The translations under genes were made by a program, and so were the position numbers. The notes beneath the pieces were generated by a model. It was not told the origin of the DNA. It searched no databases and saw only the letters and a list, made by a program, of their open reading frames with translations. A stretch of 64,000 bases of DNA, from positions 3,534,001 to 3,598,000 of the forward strand of contig NZ_CP011072.1 of assembly GCF_001190925.1 (NCBI RefSeq), given 5' to 3'. The DNA comes from Azoarcus sp. CIB. Lineage in GTDB: Bacteria; Pseudomonadota; Gammaproteobacteria; Burkholderiales; Rhodocyclaceae. This document shows positions 8,563 through 19,209 of the stretch, piece after piece; within the stretch, counting starts at the first letter, position 1; each line of letters opens with the position of its first letter.

Positions 8563-10551
8563 TCACGAAGCGAGCTCTCCACGGTCCTTGAAAAGATCGA
8601 GGGCCTCCGGATTCGCGAGCGCCTCGATGTTCTTGACCGGCCGGTGATGCACGACGTTGCGTACCGCGAGCTCCACCAGCTTTCCGCTCTTGGTGCGCGG
8701 GACGTCGGTGACCTGCACGATCTTCGCCGGCACGTGTCGCGGGGTGGCGTTGTCGCGGATGGCCTGCTTGATGCGCGCGACGAGGACGTCGTCGAGCGCG
8801 AGGCCATCGCGCAGGCGCACGAAGAGCACTACGCGCACGTCGGTCGGGTCCTGCGGCGGCCAGTCCTGGCCGATCACGATGGACTCGATGACTTCGGGCA
8901 GCTTTTCGACTTGGCGGTAGATCTCGGCGGTGCCGATGCGCACGCCGCCGGGGTTGAGCGTCGCGTCCGAGCGGCCGTGGATGACGAGGCCGCCGTGCGC
9001 GGTGATCTCGCAGAAGTCGCCGTGGCACCACACGTTGTCGAAGCGCTCGAAGTAGGCCGCGCGGTATTTCGTGCCGTCCGGGTCGTTCCAGAAGCCGATC
9101 GGCATGGACGGGAAGGGCTTGGTGCACACGAGTTCGCCCTTCTCGCCGGCGACCGGGCGGCCTTCGTCGTCCCACACCTCGACGGCCATGCCGAGACCGC
9201 GGCACTGGATTTCGCCGCGCCACACCGGCAAGGTGGGGCTGCCGAGGACGAAGCAGGAGACGATGTCGGTGCCGCCGGAGATCGACGCGAGCTGCACATC
9301 GGGCTTGATCGACTCGTAGACGAAATCGAAGCCCTGCGGCGCGAGCGGGCTACCGGTCGAGAGCACGGCGCGCAGCGCGGAGAGGTCGTAGGATTCGGCG
9401 GGGCGCAGCGCGCTCTTGCCCAGCGTCTCGATATACTTCGCGGAGGTGCCGAAATGGGTGATGCGCTCTGCTTGCGCGTAGTCCCACAGCAGCTTGCCGT
9501 CGTCCACGAAGGGGTTGCCGTCGTAGAGCATGAGCGTGGCGCCCGCGGCGAGGCCCGAGACCAGCCAGTTCCACATCATCCAGCCGCAAGTCGTGAAGTA
9601 GAACAGGCGGTCGCCTTCGCGGACGTCGGCGTGCAGCGTGTGCTCCTTGAGGTGCTGCAGCAGCGTGCCGCCCGCGCCATGGACGATGCACTTGGGCACG
9701 CCGGTGGTGCCGGACGAGTACATCACGTACAGCGGGTGGTTGAACGGCAGGCGCTCGTAGCGCGGCGCAGTCTCGGCCGCATGCGGTGCGAGAAATTCGG
9801 CGTAGGCGACGGCGTCGCGGATTCCCGCGAGATCGGGCGCTGCGTCGCCCGCGAGATAGGGAACGACGACGAAGCGCTCGACGCTGGGCAGCTGCGGCGC
9901 GAGTTCGGCGAGCTTGCCGCGGATGTCGATTGCCTTGCCGCTGTACCAGTAGCCGTCGCAGGCGATCAGCACCTTGGGCTCGGTCTGGCCGAAGCGATCG
10001 AGCACGCCCTGCACGCCGAAATCCGGCGAGGCGGACGTGAAAGTCGCGCCGAGGCTCGCCGCGGCCAGCATCGCAACTAGGGTCTCGGGCAGGTTGGGCA
10101 TCCAGGCGGCGACGCGGTCGTGCGGGCGCACGCCGGCGGCGCGCAGTGCGGCGGCGAAGCGGGCGACTTCGGCGCGCAGCTCGCTACGCGTCATCGCACG
10201 CTTGACCTTGTCCTCGCCCCAGAACACCAGCGCCTGCTCGTTCGCGCTGTCGCGCAGCAGGTTCTCGGCGAAGTTCAGGCGCGCGTCGGGGAACCACGCG
10301 GCACCGGGCATGCGCTCGCCGTCGATGAGCGTGCGCGCGCCGCGCTCGCCGATCACGCCGCCGAAGTCCCAGATTTCGCGCCAGAAATCGGTCGAATGGC
10401 GCACCGACCAGTCATGCAGCGCGTCGTAGTCGGCGAGCTGCAGGCCCGAGGCGCGGCGGATGCGTTCGGTGAAGGCGGCCATGCCGGTCGCGGCGATCTG
10501 TTCGGGACGCGGAGTCCACAGGGGTCGATCGTCGAATTCCTTGTTGGTCAT
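8563..10551 (-). CDS. aacS: Acetoacetyl-CoA synthetase (acetoacetate-CoA ligase)
   Basis: The enzyme (662 aa) activates acetoacetate to acetoacetyl-CoA with ATP, feeding ketone bodies from leucine or fatty-acid breakdown into thiolysis or polyhydroxybutyrate. It is a full-length ANL-superfamily ligase of the acetoacetate-CoA ligase length class (about 650). It has the N-terminal substrate cap with [11 protein letters not shown], the AMP-binding loop [10 protein letters not shown], and the C-terminal swivel domain with the acylation Lys in TKSGKLVEL. It is the last gene of the minus-strand acyl-CoA cluster, which fits the end product of leucine catabolism. The start at 10551 gives [12 protein letters not shown], a usual N-terminus for the family. 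Confidence 0.92.
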   Translation of the reverse strand: MTNKEFDDRPLWTPRPEQIAATGMAAFTERIRRASGLQLADYDALHDWSVRHSTDFWREIWDFGGVIGERGARTLIDGERMPGAAWFPDARLNFAENLLRDSANEQALVFWGEDKVKRAMTRSELRAEVARFAAALRAAGVRPHDRVAAWMPNLPETLVAMLAAASLGATFTSASPDFGVQGVLDRFGQTEPKVLIACDGYWYSGKAIDIRGKLAELAPQLPSVERFVVVPYLAGDAAPDLAGIRDAVAYAEFLAPHAAETAPRYERLPFNHPLYVMYSSGTTGVPKCIVHGAGGTLLQHLKEHTLHADVREGDRLFYFTTCGWMMWNWLVSGLAAGATLMLYDGNPFVDDGKLLWDYAQAERITHFGTSAKYIETLGKSALRPAESYDLSALRAVLSTGSPLAPQGFDFVYESIKPDVQLASISGGTDIVSCFVLGSPTLPVWRGEIQCRGLGMAVEVWDDEGRPVAGEKGELVCTKPFPSMPIGFWNDPDGTKYRAAYFERFDNVWCHGDFCEITAHGGLVIHGRSDATLNPGGVRIGTAEIYRQVEKLPEVIESIVIGQDWPPQDPTDVRVVLFVRLRDGLALDDVLVARIKQAIRDNATPRHVPAKIVQVTDVPRTKSGKLVELAVRNVVHHRPVKNIEALANPEALDLFKDRGELAS

Positions 10552-10570
10552 GTTTCGTGTGTCTCCTCGT

Positions 10571-11245
10571 TCAGAACGGGCCGGTCGCCTGAGCGACCGA
10601 GTGCGGCGGCACGCCCTGCGCCATCGCGGCGCGTTGCTGCGCGGCGAGCGCCCGCTGATAGGCTTCGCGTGCCTGCAGGCGCTGCCAATAGGCGAGCACC
10701 GCCGGCTTGAAGCGCTCCTTGAGTCCGATATCGTCGGCGAGCATCAGCGCGTAGCCGACCGACACGTCGGCGGCCGTGAAGCGTCCGGCGCACATGAATT
10801 CCTGCTGCGCGAGCAGCGGTTCGAGCGTGCGCAGGCGGGACAGGAACCAGCGCGCGTAGTCCTCGGCGACCTGGGGCTGACGCCGCTCGGCCGGCTCGAA
10901 GCGGGCGTAGCGCAAGATCAGCGTCTGCGGGAAGGTGAGCGTTGCCTCGCCGAAGTGCAGCCAGTTCAGGTAGGCGCCGAAGTCGGGCTCGTTGGTTTCG
11001 ACATTCAGCGCGCCCGGCGAGTGTCGCGCGGCGAGGTAGTGGCAGATTGCCGCCGACTCGGTCATGCGCGTGGCGCCGTCGAAGAACGCCGGGATGGTGC
11101 CGAGCGCGTTGAGCTCGAGGTAGGGCTGCGCCTCGAGCCGCGGCGGGAATGGCAGCATCTTGAGCTCGTACGGCAGGCCGAGTTCCTCGAGCATCCACAG
11201 CGGCCGGAACGAGCGCGCGCTGACGCAGTGGTACAGCGTGATCAT
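10571..11245 (-). CDS. Glutathione S-transferase family protein
   Basis: The protein (224 aa) has an N-terminal thioredoxin fold (about 1-80: [21 protein letters not shown]) and a glutathione-binding segment with the cis-Pro and [11 protein letters not shown] (family motif xESxAI). An all-helical C-terminal domain ends with [14 protein letters not shown]. The ATG at 11245 is placed 17 bp after the acyl-CoA ligase stop and aacS follows after about 19 bp, so it is embedded in the operon. A catalytic Ser or Cys is possible near residues 7-11 (CVSARS). Its role here is unknown; it may detoxify reactive acyl intermediates or act as an isomerase. That is inference from context. Confidence 0.88.
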   Translation of the reverse strand: MITLYHCVSARSFRPLWMLEELGLPYELKMLPFPPRLEAQPYLELNALGTIPAFFDGATRMTESAAICHYLAARHSPGALNVETNEPDFGAYLNWLHFGEATLTFPQTLILRYARFEPAERRQPQVAEDYARWFLSRLRTLEPLLAQQEFMCAGRFTAADVSVGYALMLADDIGLKERFKPAVLAYWQRLQAREAYQRALAAQQRAAMAQGVPPHSVAQATGPF

Positions 11246-11262
11246 GAGCCCCTCCCCGCCGC

Positions 11263-12951
11263 TCAAGCGGTCCTGGCTTCGGCCAGACCCAGTTCGCGCT
11301 TCATCTGCTCGCGGATCTGGAATTTCTGGATCTTGCCGGTGACGGTCATCGGGAAGGTCTCCACGAACTTGATGTAGCGCGGCACCTTGTAGTGCGCGAT
11401 CTGGCCCTGGCAGAAGTCGCGCACATCGGCTTCGGTGAGCGTCTGGCCTTCGCGCACGATGACCCACGCGCACAGCTCCTCGCCATATTTCTGGTCGGGC
11501 ACGCCGACGACCTGCACGTCGAGGATCTTGGGATGACGGTAGAGGAATTCCTCGATCTCGCGCGGGTACAGGTTCTCGCCGCCGCGGATGACCATGTCCT
11601 TGATGCGACCGACGATGTTGCAGAAGCCTTCGTCGTCGATCGTCGCGAGGTCGCCTGTGTGCATCCAGCCGCCGGCGTCGATCGCTTCGCGGGTCTTGGC
11701 CTCGTCTTCCCAATAGCCGAGCATCACCGAGTAGCCGCGCGTGCACAGCTCGCCCGGCGTTCCGCGCGGGACGATGCGGCCTTCGTTGTCGACGATCTTC
11801 ACTTCGAGATGGGGCTGGACGCGGCCGACGGTCGACACGCGGCGATCGAGCGGATCGTCGGTGCCGCTTTGGAAGCTCACTGGCGAGGTCTCGGTCATGC
11901 CGTAGGCGATGGTCACTTCGCGCATGTTCATCTTGTCGATGACGCGCTTCATGACCTCGATCGGGCACGGGCTGCCGGCCATGATGCCGGTCCTGAGGCG
12001 CGAGAGGTCGAAGTCGTTGAAGCGCGGGTGGTCGAGCATCGCGATGAACATCGTCGGCACGCCGTAGCTCGCGGTGCAGCGTTCTTCGGCGAGGGTTTCG
12101 AGGGTTGCCAGCGGGTCGAAGGCTTCGGCCGGATAGACCATCGTCGCGCCGTGCGTGAGGCAGCCGAGGTTGCCCATGACCATGCCGAAGCAGTGATACA
12201 GCGGCACCGGGATGCACAGGCGGTCGCCTTCGACGAGGCGGATCGCTTCGCCGACGAAGAAGCCGTTGTTGAGGATGTTGTGGTGCGACAGCGTCGCGCC
12301 CTTGGGCTGACCGGTGGTGCCGGACGTGAACTGGATGTTGATCGCGTCGTCAAACTGCAGTTCGTCACCGAGGGCTTCGAGCGCGTCGAGTTCGTCGCCG
12401 GTGGGCGCATGCAGCAGGTCGTCGAAGCTCAGCATCCCGTGGGTCCTGTCGGCGCCCATGCGGATGACGATGTCGAGCGTCGGCAGCTTCGCGGCCTGCA
12501 GCTTGCCGGCTTCGGACTGCGCGAGCTCGGGTGCGAGGTCGGCGATCATCTCGAGGTAGTTGCTGCTCTTGAACGCGGGCGACATCACCAGCGCGCGGCA
12601 ACCGACCTTGTTGAGCGCGTATTCGAGTTCGGCGCGGCGGTAGGCGGGGTTGATGTTGACGAGCACGAGGCCGGCCTTGGCGGTCGCGAACTGGGTCAAC
12701 GCCCATTCGACGTTGTTCTGCGACCAGATGCCGATGCGCTCGCCGCGCTTGAGGCCCAGGCGCATCAGGCTGCAGGCAAGGGCGTCGACGCGCTGCTTAA
12801 GTGCGGCGTAGGTGAGGCGCACGTTCTGGTGGCGCACGACGAGGGCTTCGCGCGCGGCGTGGCGGGTGCAGGCTTCGTCGAAGAAGTGGCCGATGGTCTG
12901 GCCGATAAGACGCTTTTCGGAGGCGCCGTGGACGTAGCTCAACTGGGTCAT
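11263..12951 (-). CDS. AMP-forming acyl-CoA synthetase (medium/long-chain type)
   Basis: This ANL-superfamily ligase (562 aa) activates a carboxylic acid to its CoA thioester. The P-loop [18 protein letters not shown], the core YGMTETSPV, the hinge [16 protein letters not shown] and the catalytic Lys in [11 protein letters not shown] are all present, so it should be active. The overall sequence resembles the ACSF2/fatty-acyl-CoA ligase group. It may activate isovalerate or another branched acid for the dehydrogenase and carboxylase encoded upstream, but the substrate cannot be read from sequence. About 230 bp containing a long inverted repeat separates it from liuD, so expression could be uncoupled from the carboxylase genes. 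Confidence 0.9.
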   Translation of the reverse strand: MTQLSYVHGASEKRLIGQTIGHFFDEACTRHAAREALVVRHQNVRLTYAALKQRVDALACSLMRLGLKRGERIGIWSQNNVEWALTQFATAKAGLVLVNINPAYRRAELEYALNKVGCRALVMSPAFKSSNYLEMIADLAPELAQSEAGKLQAAKLPTLDIVIRMGADRTHGMLSFDDLLHAPTGDELDALEALGDELQFDDAINIQFTSGTTGQPKGATLSHHNILNNGFFVGEAIRLVEGDRLCIPVPLYHCFGMVMGNLGCLTHGATMVYPAEAFDPLATLETLAEERCTASYGVPTMFIAMLDHPRFNDFDLSRLRTGIMAGSPCPIEVMKRVIDKMNMREVTIAYGMTETSPVSFQSGTDDPLDRRVSTVGRVQPHLEVKIVDNEGRIVPRGTPGELCTRGYSVMLGYWEDEAKTREAIDAGGWMHTGDLATIDDEGFCNIVGRIKDMVIRGGENLYPREIEEFLYRHPKILDVQVVGVPDQKYGEELCAWVIVREGQTLTEADVRDFCQGQIAHYKVPRYIKFVETFPMTVTGKIQKFQIREQMKRELGLAEARTA

Positions 12952-13030
12952 GTGTCTCTCTCCACTCTCTTATTTGAATTCGTGGCGCGGCGACGGGATT
13001 TCATCCCGCCCTACGATGGCGGCACGGTCG

Positions 13031-13127
13031 CTCCCTCCCCTTCAAGGGGAGGGTTGGGGTGGGGATGGGTTAATCAGGCGCCGCAGAAACCCATCCCCCT
13101 CCTAACCTCCCCCCTTGAAGGGGGAGG
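13031..13127. repeat. Long imperfect inverted repeat inside the acyl-CoA cluster
   Basis: Two arms of about 40 bases, 13031-13071 and 13088-13127, are near reverse complements of each other (left arm has CTTCAAGGGGAGG, right arm CCCCCCTTGAAGG; GGATGGGTT against AACCCATCC). A 16-base loop separates them. Each arm itself contains a small CCCTT/AAGGG palindrome. A shorter hairpin, GGGATTTCATCCC, precedes it at about 12994-13007. This is a dispersed-repeat type of intergenic element; in RNA it would fold into a very stable stem between liuD and the acyl-CoA ligase. Confidence 0.7.
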
Positions 13128-13181
13128 AACAAGGTGCCCGAACGGACCTCGTATAAATGATCGCCGGATTGATACTGCCGA

Positions 13182-15188
13182 TCAGCCCTTCGCCGGCTCG
13201 AACTCGACGAGTTCCGCGCCGTCGCCGACCTGGTCGCCGACCGCGAAGCAGAAGGCCTTGAGGGTGCCGGCGGCGGGCGCCGTGATGGTGTGCTCCATCT
13301 TCATCGCCTCGAGGATCAGCAGCGGCGCGCCCTTCTCGATCTTGCTGCCGACTTCGGCGAGCAGCGCGATGACCTTGCCGGGCATCGGCGCGAGCAGCCC
13401 GCCTTCGGCGCCGCCCCCCTCGCCCGCGTGGTGCAGCGGGTCGACATTGGCGAGCTGCCAGGTACGGCCGTCGAGGAAGACGTGGCGCTTCTCGCCCGCG
13501 ACGATCACGGTGGCGCCCAGGCGCCGGCCGTCGAACTCGACGCGCAGGCCGCCGCGGTCGTCGAGCTTGCCGCGCGCCTGGGTCGCATGACCATCGACGG
13601 CCAGCGTGTAGCGGTCACGTCCGCAGTAGGCGACGGTCACGGCCTTCTGCGTCTCGCCGAAGCGGAAGAGCAGTTCGCGGCTGGCCGTGGCATTGAGCCG
13701 CCAGCCATCGCGCGCATGCCACGGCGAACCGGGGTCGTTGCCGCGCTCGGCTTCGTCCTCGGCCCACGCCGCCTCGCGCAGCAGTTCGCCGAGTGCGACG
13801 ACAAGATAGACTTCGGCCGGCGGCTGCTCGCCCTCGGGGAAGAGGTAGGTCTTTTCACGCTCGATCAAGCCTGTATCGAGGTCGGCATTGGCGAAGGCCG
13901 GGCAGTTGGTCAGGCGCGACAGGAACTCGATGTTGTTGGCGACGCCGACGACGCGGTAGTCGGCGAGCGCCTGCAGCATGCGCGCGAGCGCCTGGTCGCG
14001 GTTCTCGTCCCACACGATCAGCTTGGCGATCATCGGGTCGTAGAAGGGGCTGATCTCGTCGCCCTCCTCGACACCGGTATCGACGCGCACGTGCAGGCCT
14101 TCGGCCGGCGGCGCGAGGTGCACGAGCTTGCCGGTCGAGGGCAGGAAGCCCTTGGCCGGATCTTCGGCGTAGATGCGCGCTTCGAGCGCGTGACCGCGGA
14201 TCTGCAGCTGCTCCTGCGCGAGCGGCAGCGGTTCGCCCGAAGCGACGCGCAATTGCCATTCGACGAGGTCGAGGCCGGTGATCATCTCCGTGACCGGGTG
14301 CTCGACCTGAAGACGGGTGTTCATCTCCATGAAGTAGAACGAGCCGTCCTGGTTGGCGATGAACTCGACGGTGCCGGCGCCGACATAGCCGACCGCCTTT
14401 GCGGCTTCGACCGCGGCCTTGCCCATCGCCGCGCGGCGCTCCGGCGTCATGCCGGGCGCGGGCGCTTCTTCCAGCACCTTCTGGTGACGGCGCTGCACCG
14501 AGCAGTCGCGCTCGAAGAGGTACACGCAGTTGCCGTGCGTATCGCCGAAGACCTGGATCTCGATGTGGCGCGGGCGGGTGATGTACTTCTCGACCAGCAC
14601 GTGCTCGTTGCCGAACGACGATGCGGCTTCGCGCTTGCACGAGGCGAGCGCGGCGATGAAGTCCTCGGACTTTTCGACGAGGCGCATGCCCTTGCCGCCG
14701 CCACCGGCCGCGGCCTTGATCAGCACCGGATAGCCGATCTGGTCGGCCTGCTCGTGCAGATAGGCCGGCTCCTGGTTGTCGCCGTGATAGCCGGGTGTGA
14801 GCGGCACGCGCGCCGCTTCCATCAGCTTCTTCGCCTCAGACTTCGAGCCCATCGCGCGGATCGCCGACACCGGCGGTCCGATGAAGACGATGCCTGCGCG
14901 CTCGCAGGCGTCGCAGAAGTCCTCGTTCTCGGACAGGAAGCCGTAGCCGGGGTGGATCGCCTGCGCGCCGGTCTGCTTGGCGGCGGCGATGATGCGGTCG
15001 ATGACGAGGTAGCTTTCCTTGACGGCCGCGGGGCCGATCAGCACGGCCTCGTCGGCGAGGCGTACGTGGCGGGCATTCGCGTCGGCCTCGGAATACACCG
15101 CGACGGTCTTGATGCCCATGCGGCGCGCGGTCTTGATGACCCGACACGCGATCTCGCCTCTATTGGCGATCAGGATCTTTTCGAACAT
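13182..15188 (-). CDS. liuD: Methylcrotonyl-CoA carboxylase biotin-containing alpha subunit
   Basis: This 668-aa subunit carboxylates its own biotin with ATP and bicarbonate and passes the carboxyl group to the beta subunit. A biotin-carboxylase/ATP-grasp domain spans about 1-450 (starts MFEKILIANRGEIACRV; GGGGKGMRLV loop; MNTRLQVEHPVTE). A bridging region follows, then a C-terminal biotinyl domain whose attachment lysine is Lys630 in EAMKMEHT. It lies 15 bp downstream of the beta-subunit gene, which is of the methylcrotonyl type. With isovaleryl-CoA dehydrogenase upstream, this makes methylcrotonyl-CoA (leucine pathway) the best substrate guess. A geranyl-CoA or propionyl-CoA role cannot be fully excluded from sequence alone. 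Confidence 0.9.
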   Translation of the reverse strand: MFEKILIANRGEIACRVIKTARRMGIKTVAVYSEADANARHVRLADEAVLIGPAAVKESYLVIDRIIAAAKQTGAQAIHPGYGFLSENEDFCDACERAGIVFIGPPVSAIRAMGSKSEAKKLMEAARVPLTPGYHGDNQEPAYLHEQADQIGYPVLIKAAAGGGGKGMRLVEKSEDFIAALASCKREAASSFGNEHVLVEKYITRPRHIEIQVFGDTHGNCVYLFERDCSVQRRHQKVLEEAPAPGMTPERRAAMGKAAVEAAKAVGYVGAGTVEFIANQDGSFYFMEMNTRLQVEHPVTEMITGLDLVEWQLRVASGEPLPLAQEQLQIRGHALEARIYAEDPAKGFLPSTGKLVHLAPPAEGLHVRVDTGVEEGDEISPFYDPMIAKLIVWDENRDQALARMLQALADYRVVGVANNIEFLSRLTNCPAFANADLDTGLIEREKTYLFPEGEQPPAEVYLVVALGELLREAAWAEDEAERGNDPGSPWHARDGWRLNATASRELLFRFGETQKAVTVAYCGRDRYTLAVDGHATQARGKLDDRGGLRVEFDGRRLGATVIVAGEKRHVFLDGRTWQLANVDPLHHAGEGGGAEGGLLAPMPGKVIALLAEVGSKIEKGAPLLILEAMKMEHTITAPAAGTLKAFCFAVGDQVGDGAELVEFEPAKG

Positions 15189-15203
15189 TGTTGTCTCCTC
15201 CCC

Positions 15204-16811
15204 TTACATCCGGAACAGGCCGAACTTCGTCTGCGGGATCGGCGCGTTGAGCGTCGCCGACAGCGACAGGCCGAGCACGCGGCGGCTCTGCGCCGGGTCG
15301 ATCACGCCGTCGTCCCACATGCGCGCGGTCGCGTAGTAGGGGTGGCCCTGCACTTCATACTGTTCGCGGATCGGCGCCTTGAACGCCTCCTCGTCTTCCT
15401 TGCTCCAGGTACCGCCCTTGGCTTCGATGCCGTCCCGACGCACCGTCGAGAGCACGCTCGCGGCCTGCTCGCCGCCCATCACGGAGACGCGTGCGTTCGG
15501 CCACATCCACAGGAAGCGCGGGCTGTAGGCACGGCCGCACATGCCATAGTTGCCGGCACCGAAGGAGCCACCGATGATCATCGTGAGCTTGGGCACCTGG
15601 GCGGTCGCGACCGCCGTCACCATCTTCGCGCCGTCCTTCGCGATGCCGCCGTTCTCGTACTTGCGGCCGACCATGAAGCCGGTGATGTTCTGCACGAAGA
15701 GCAGCGGGATGCCGCGCTGCGCGCACAGTTCGACGAAGTGCGCGCCCTTCTGCGCCGATTCCCCGAACAGGATGCCGTTGTTCGCCACGATGCCGACCGG
15801 GTAGCCGTAGAGCTGCGCGAAACCGGTCACGAGCGTCGTGCCGTAGCGCGGCTTGAATTCGTCGAAGCGCGAACCGTCGACGACGCGGGCGATGACTTCG
15901 CGCACGTCGTAGGGCTTGCGCGGGTCGGCGGGGATGATGCCGTAGAGCTCTTCGGGGTCGTAGATGGGCTCTTCGCCGGCGCCGACCTTCAGCGACACGG
16001 GCTTCTGGCGATTGAGGTTCGACACGATGCGGCGCGCGATGTAGAGCGCGTGGGCGTCGTTCTCGGCGAGGTGGTCGGCGACGCCCGAGATGCGCGTATG
16101 CACGTCGCCGCCGCCGAGGTCCTCGGCGCTGACGACTTCGCCGGTCGCGGCCTTCACCAGCGGAGGCCCACCGAGGAAGATCGTGCCCTGGTTCTTGACG
16201 ATCACCGCCTCGTCGCTCATCGCCGGCACGTAGGCACCGCCCGCCGTGCACGAGCCCATCACGACCGCGATCTGCGGGATGCCCTGCGCGCTCATGTTGG
16301 CCTGGTTGAAGAAGATGCGGCCGAAGTGATCGCGATCGGGGAAGACTTCATCTTGCGTCGGCAGGTTCGCGCCGCCGGAGTCGACCAGATATACGCACGG
16401 CAGGTTGTTCATCTGCGCGATTTCCTGCGCGCGCAGGTGCTTCTTCACCGTCATCGGGAAGTAGCTGCCGCCCTTCACCGTCGCGTCGTTGGCGACGATC
16501 ATGCACTCGACGCCCTTCACACGGCCGATGCCGGCGATCACGCCCGCCGAGGGGGCATCGCCGTCATACATGCCGTACGCCGCCATCTGGCCGACTTCGA
16601 GGAAGGGTGTGCCGGGATCGAGCAGGTGATTGACGCGATCACGCGGCAGCAGCTTGCCGCGCGCGGTGTGCTTGGCGCGCGCCGACTCGCCGCCGCCGAG
16701 GGCGACTTCCGCAGCCTTGTCGCGCAGGTCGCCGACGAGCTTGCGCATCGCCTCGGCGTTGCCGGCGAAGTCCGGGCTGCGCGTGTTGATCGAAGATTTG
16801 ATGACGCTCAT
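15204..16811 (-). CDS. liuB: Methylcrotonyl-CoA carboxylase carboxyltransferase beta subunit
   Basis: This subunit (535 aa, the usual MCC beta length) transfers carboxyl from biotin to 3-methylcrotonyl-CoA. I chose the ATG at 16811 ([15 protein letters not shown]) because its N-terminus matches MCC beta subunits and it overlaps the liuA stop codon by one base (TGATG), implying translational coupling. The longer open frame upstream is a shadow of liuA. Both crotonase-fold halves are visible: [29 protein letters not shown] in the first (positions about 150-178), a segment typical of methylcrotonyl rather than propionyl carboxylases, and [16 protein letters not shown] in the second. Confidence 0.93.
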   Translation of the reverse strand: MSVIKSSINTRSPDFAGNAEAMRKLVGDLRDKAAEVALGGGESARAKHTARGKLLPRDRVNHLLDPGTPFLEVGQMAAYGMYDGDAPSAGVIAGIGRVKGVECMIVANDATVKGGSYFPMTVKKHLRAQEIAQMNNLPCVYLVDSGGANLPTQDEVFPDRDHFGRIFFNQANMSAQGIPQIAVVMGSCTAGGAYVPAMSDEAVIVKNQGTIFLGGPPLVKAATGEVVSAEDLGGGDVHTRISGVADHLAENDAHALYIARRIVSNLNRQKPVSLKVGAGEEPIYDPEELYGIIPADPRKPYDVREVIARVVDGSRFDEFKPRYGTTLVTGFAQLYGYPVGIVANNGILFGESAQKGAHFVELCAQRGIPLLFVQNITGFMVGRKYENGGIAKDGAKMVTAVATAQVPKLTMIIGGSFGAGNYGMCGRAYSPRFLWMWPNARVSVMGGEQAASVLSTVRRDGIEAKGGTWSKEDEEAFKAPIREQYEVQGHPYYATARMWDDGVIDPAQSRRVLGLSLSATLNAPIPQTKFGLFRM

Positions 16812-17983
16812 CACAGCGTCTCCGCGAAGAGTTCGCGACCGATCAGCATGCGGCGGATCTCGCTCGTGCCGGCACCGATCTCGTACAGCTTCGCGTCGCG
16901 CCACAGGCGGCCGACCGCATATTCGTTGGTGTAGCCGACGCCGCCCAGGGTCTGGATCGACTCCCCGGCCATCCAGGTCGCCTTCTCGGCCGAATACAGG
17001 ATCGCGCCGGCGGCGTCCTTGCGCAGCGTGCGGGCGTGATCCGCGCGGTCGCACGCCTGGCCGACTGCATAGACATAGGCGCGGGTGGCGCTCCACACCG
17101 AGTACATGTCGGCGATCTTGCCCTGCATCAGCTGGAACTCGCCGATCGCCTGGCCGAACTGCTTGCGCTCGTGCAGGTAGGGCACGACCACGTCCATGCA
17201 CGCCGCCATGATCCCCAGCGGGCCGCCGCACAGCACCGTGCGCTCGTAGTCGAGGCCGCTCATCAGCACCTTCACGCCGTTGCCGACGCCACCGAGCACG
17301 TTCTCTTCCGGCACTTCGACGTCGTCGAAGAACAGCGGGAAGGTGTTCGAACCGCGCATGCCCAGCTTGTCGAGGTGGGTGCCGTGGCTGAAGCCCTTCA
17401 TGCCCTTCTCGACGATGAAGGCGGTGATGCCCTTCGGGCCGGCGTTGGTGTCGGTCTTCGCGTAGACGACCAGCGTGTCGGCATCGCCGCCGTTGGTGAT
17501 CCACATCTTGGCGCCGTTGAGCACGTAGCGGTCGCCCTTCTTGTCGGCACGCAGCTTCATCGACACGACGTCGGAACCGGCATTCGGCTCGCTCATTGCC
17601 AGCGCGCCGACGTGGTCGCCCGAGATCAGCTTGGGCAGGTACTTGTCCTTCTGCGCGGCGTTGCCGTTGCGGCGGATCTGGTTCACGCACAGGTTCGAGT
17701 GCGCGCCGTACGACAGCCCCACCGAGGCCGACGCGCGGGAAATCTCTTCCATCGCGATGATGTGCGCGAGGTAACCCATGCCGGTACCGCCGTATTCCTC
17801 CTCGACGGTCATCCCGAGCAGGCCCATGTCGCCGAACTTTTTCCACAGGTCGGCGGGGAATTCGTTCTCGCGGTCGATCGCGGCAGCGCGCGGGGCGATC
17901 TCGGCCTCGGCGAACTGGCGCACCGCGTCGCGCAGCGCATCGATGGTTTCACCGTGGTGGAAGGTCAGGCTGGGAACGTTCAT
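16811..17983 (-). CDS. liuA: Isovaleryl-CoA dehydrogenase
   Basis: This FAD enzyme (390 aa) oxidises isovaleryl-CoA to 3-methylcrotonyl-CoA, the third step of leucine breakdown. It has the acyl-CoA dehydrogenase three-domain fold, with [10 protein letters not shown] and WITNGGDAD in the beta domain and [12 protein letters not shown] near the C-terminus. The candidate catalytic glutamate is in [12 protein letters not shown], the position used by isovaleryl-CoA dehydrogenases instead of the C-terminal glutamate of other family members. The ATG at 17983 has CGAGGAGA upstream; the 57-residue extension in the open frame is not family-like. It is the first gene of the cluster and is divergent from an AraC regulator 164 bp away. 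Confidence 0.93.
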   Translation of the reverse strand: MNVPSLTFHHGETIDALRDAVRQFAEAEIAPRAAAIDRENEFPADLWKKFGDMGLLGMTVEEEYGGTGMGYLAHIIAMEEISRASASVGLSYGAHSNLCVNQIRRNGNAAQKDKYLPKLISGDHVGALAMSEPNAGSDVVSMKLRADKKGDRYVLNGAKMWITNGGDADTLVVYAKTDTNAGPKGITAFIVEKGMKGFSHGTHLDKLGMRGSNTFPLFFDDVEVPEENVLGGVGNGVKVLMSGLDYERTVLCGGPLGIMAACMDVVVPYLHERKQFGQAIGEFQLMQGKIADMYSVWSATRAYVYAVGQACDRADHARTLRKDAAGAILYSAEKATWMAGESIQTLGGVGYTNEYAVGRLWRDAKLYEIGAGTSEIRRMLIGRELFAETL

Positions 17984-18147
17984 CCGGGTCTCCTCGTTTC
18001 TTCGGTCGTGTTCATATTCGGGGCGTCGACAGATGCAGCTTAGACGTGCATCGGCAAAACGTCGTGGCCGCGTAAGAGTAGGCCTGGAAGAGACGCATCG
18101 GGCGCCAACGTGGTTGCAAATCCTGCCAAGCCACCTATGATTGGCCG

Positions 18148-19209
18148 ATGACAACCGTGATCCCTTCCGTCGGCGACCCCACCCACGGCTCCGCCGCGAC
18201 GCCTATCGCCTTCATCCGCACGATCGTTGCAGCCTACCGCCGTTATGGAATCAATCCTGCCAACGCACTGCGCGAGGCACAGATTCCGCCGGGCTCGCTC
18301 GAGAACCCGGATGCGCGCGTCACGGCGGCACAGATGGAAATCATGTCCGCAGTCGCCATGCAGGAGCTCGACGACGAGGCGCTGGGCTGGTTCTCGCGGC
18401 GGCTGCCGTGGGGCAGCTACGGCATGTTGTGCCGCGCGTCGATCACCGCGCCCGACCTCGGCGTCGCGCTCAAGCGGTGGTGCCGGCACCACCGCCTGCT
18501 CACCGACGACATCCTGCTGCACCCGAGCGAGGGCGGCGGCGTCGCGCACATACGCGTCGAGGTGCGCCGCTACCTCGGCGAGATGCATGAATTCTGCCTC
18601 GTCACCCTCCTGCGCTACCTGCTGGGCTACGCGTGCTGGGCGATCGACTCGCGCATCACGCTGCTCGCGGCGCGCTTCCCCTTCCCGCCCCCACCCCATC
18701 GCAGCGTGTATCCGCTGCTGTTCCCGGGGCCGATCCACTTCGACGCGGAACAGGCGGCGATCAGCTTCGACGCGCAATATCTGAAGCTGCCGTTGCGGCG
18801 TGACGAAGCGGCCCTGAACCAGATGCTGCGGCGCGCGTTGCCGCTGACCGTGCTGCAGTACCGCAGGGACCGCCTGCTGGTGCAACGCGTGCGCCACCTG
18901 CTGCGCGAACGGCTCGACGAAGGCGCAACCGCCGATACGCTCGCCGAGCGGTTGCACCTGTCGCCGCGCACGCTGCACCGCCAGCTCGACGAAGAGGGTG
19001 CATCGCTGCAGCAACTCAAGGACGAAGCGCGGCGCGAGCGCGCGATCGAGCTGCTGCGACGGACGAGCCGCACGGTCAAGCAGGTCGCGCTGTCGGTCGG
19101 CTTCCGTAACGAGAAGAGTTTTGCGCGCGCTTTCCGGCAGTGGACGGGGGAATCGCCGAGCGCCTTCCGCGAACGCTCAGTGGCGCTCGGCGACGGCCAG
19201 GCTGCATGA
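18148..19209 (+). CDS. AraC-family transcriptional regulator
   Basis: The protein (353 aa) has an N-terminal effector/dimerisation region (about 20-210) of the arabinose-binding-like type found in OruR/ArgR-like AraC regulators. A C-terminal double helix-turn-helix spans about 240-345 ([19 protein letters not shown], then [29 protein letters not shown]). It diverges from liuA across 164 bp, the usual arrangement for a regulator of the adjacent catabolic cluster. That it controls liuABD is inference. Its last 33 bases overlap the end of the convergent DUF3422 gene. A short in-frame ORF from 18141 is an alternative frame and not coding. Confidence 0.92.
   Translation: MTTVIPSVGDPTHGSAATPIAFIRTIVAAYRRYGINPANALREAQIPPGSLENPDARVTAAQMEIMSAVAMQELDDEALGWFSRRLPWGSYGMLCRASITAPDLGVALKRWCRHHRLLTDDILLHPSEGGGVAHIRVEVRRYLGEMHEFCLVTLLRYLLGYACWAIDSRITLLAARFPFPPPPHRSVYPLLFPGPIHFDAEQAAISFDAQYLKLPLRRDEAALNQMLRRALPLTVLQYRRDRLLVQRVRHLLRERLDEGATADTLAERLHLSPRTLHRQLDEEGASLQQLKDEARRERAIELLRRTSRTVKQVALSVGFRNEKSFARAFRQWTGESPSAFRERSVALGDGQAA

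Noticed and set aside
13290-16934. A 1214-residue open frame on the plus strand through the liuD-liuB region
   Set aside because: It is antisense to two clearly recognisable enzymes and rich in Arg/His/Val from third-position GC, a typical GC-rich shadow with no motifs.
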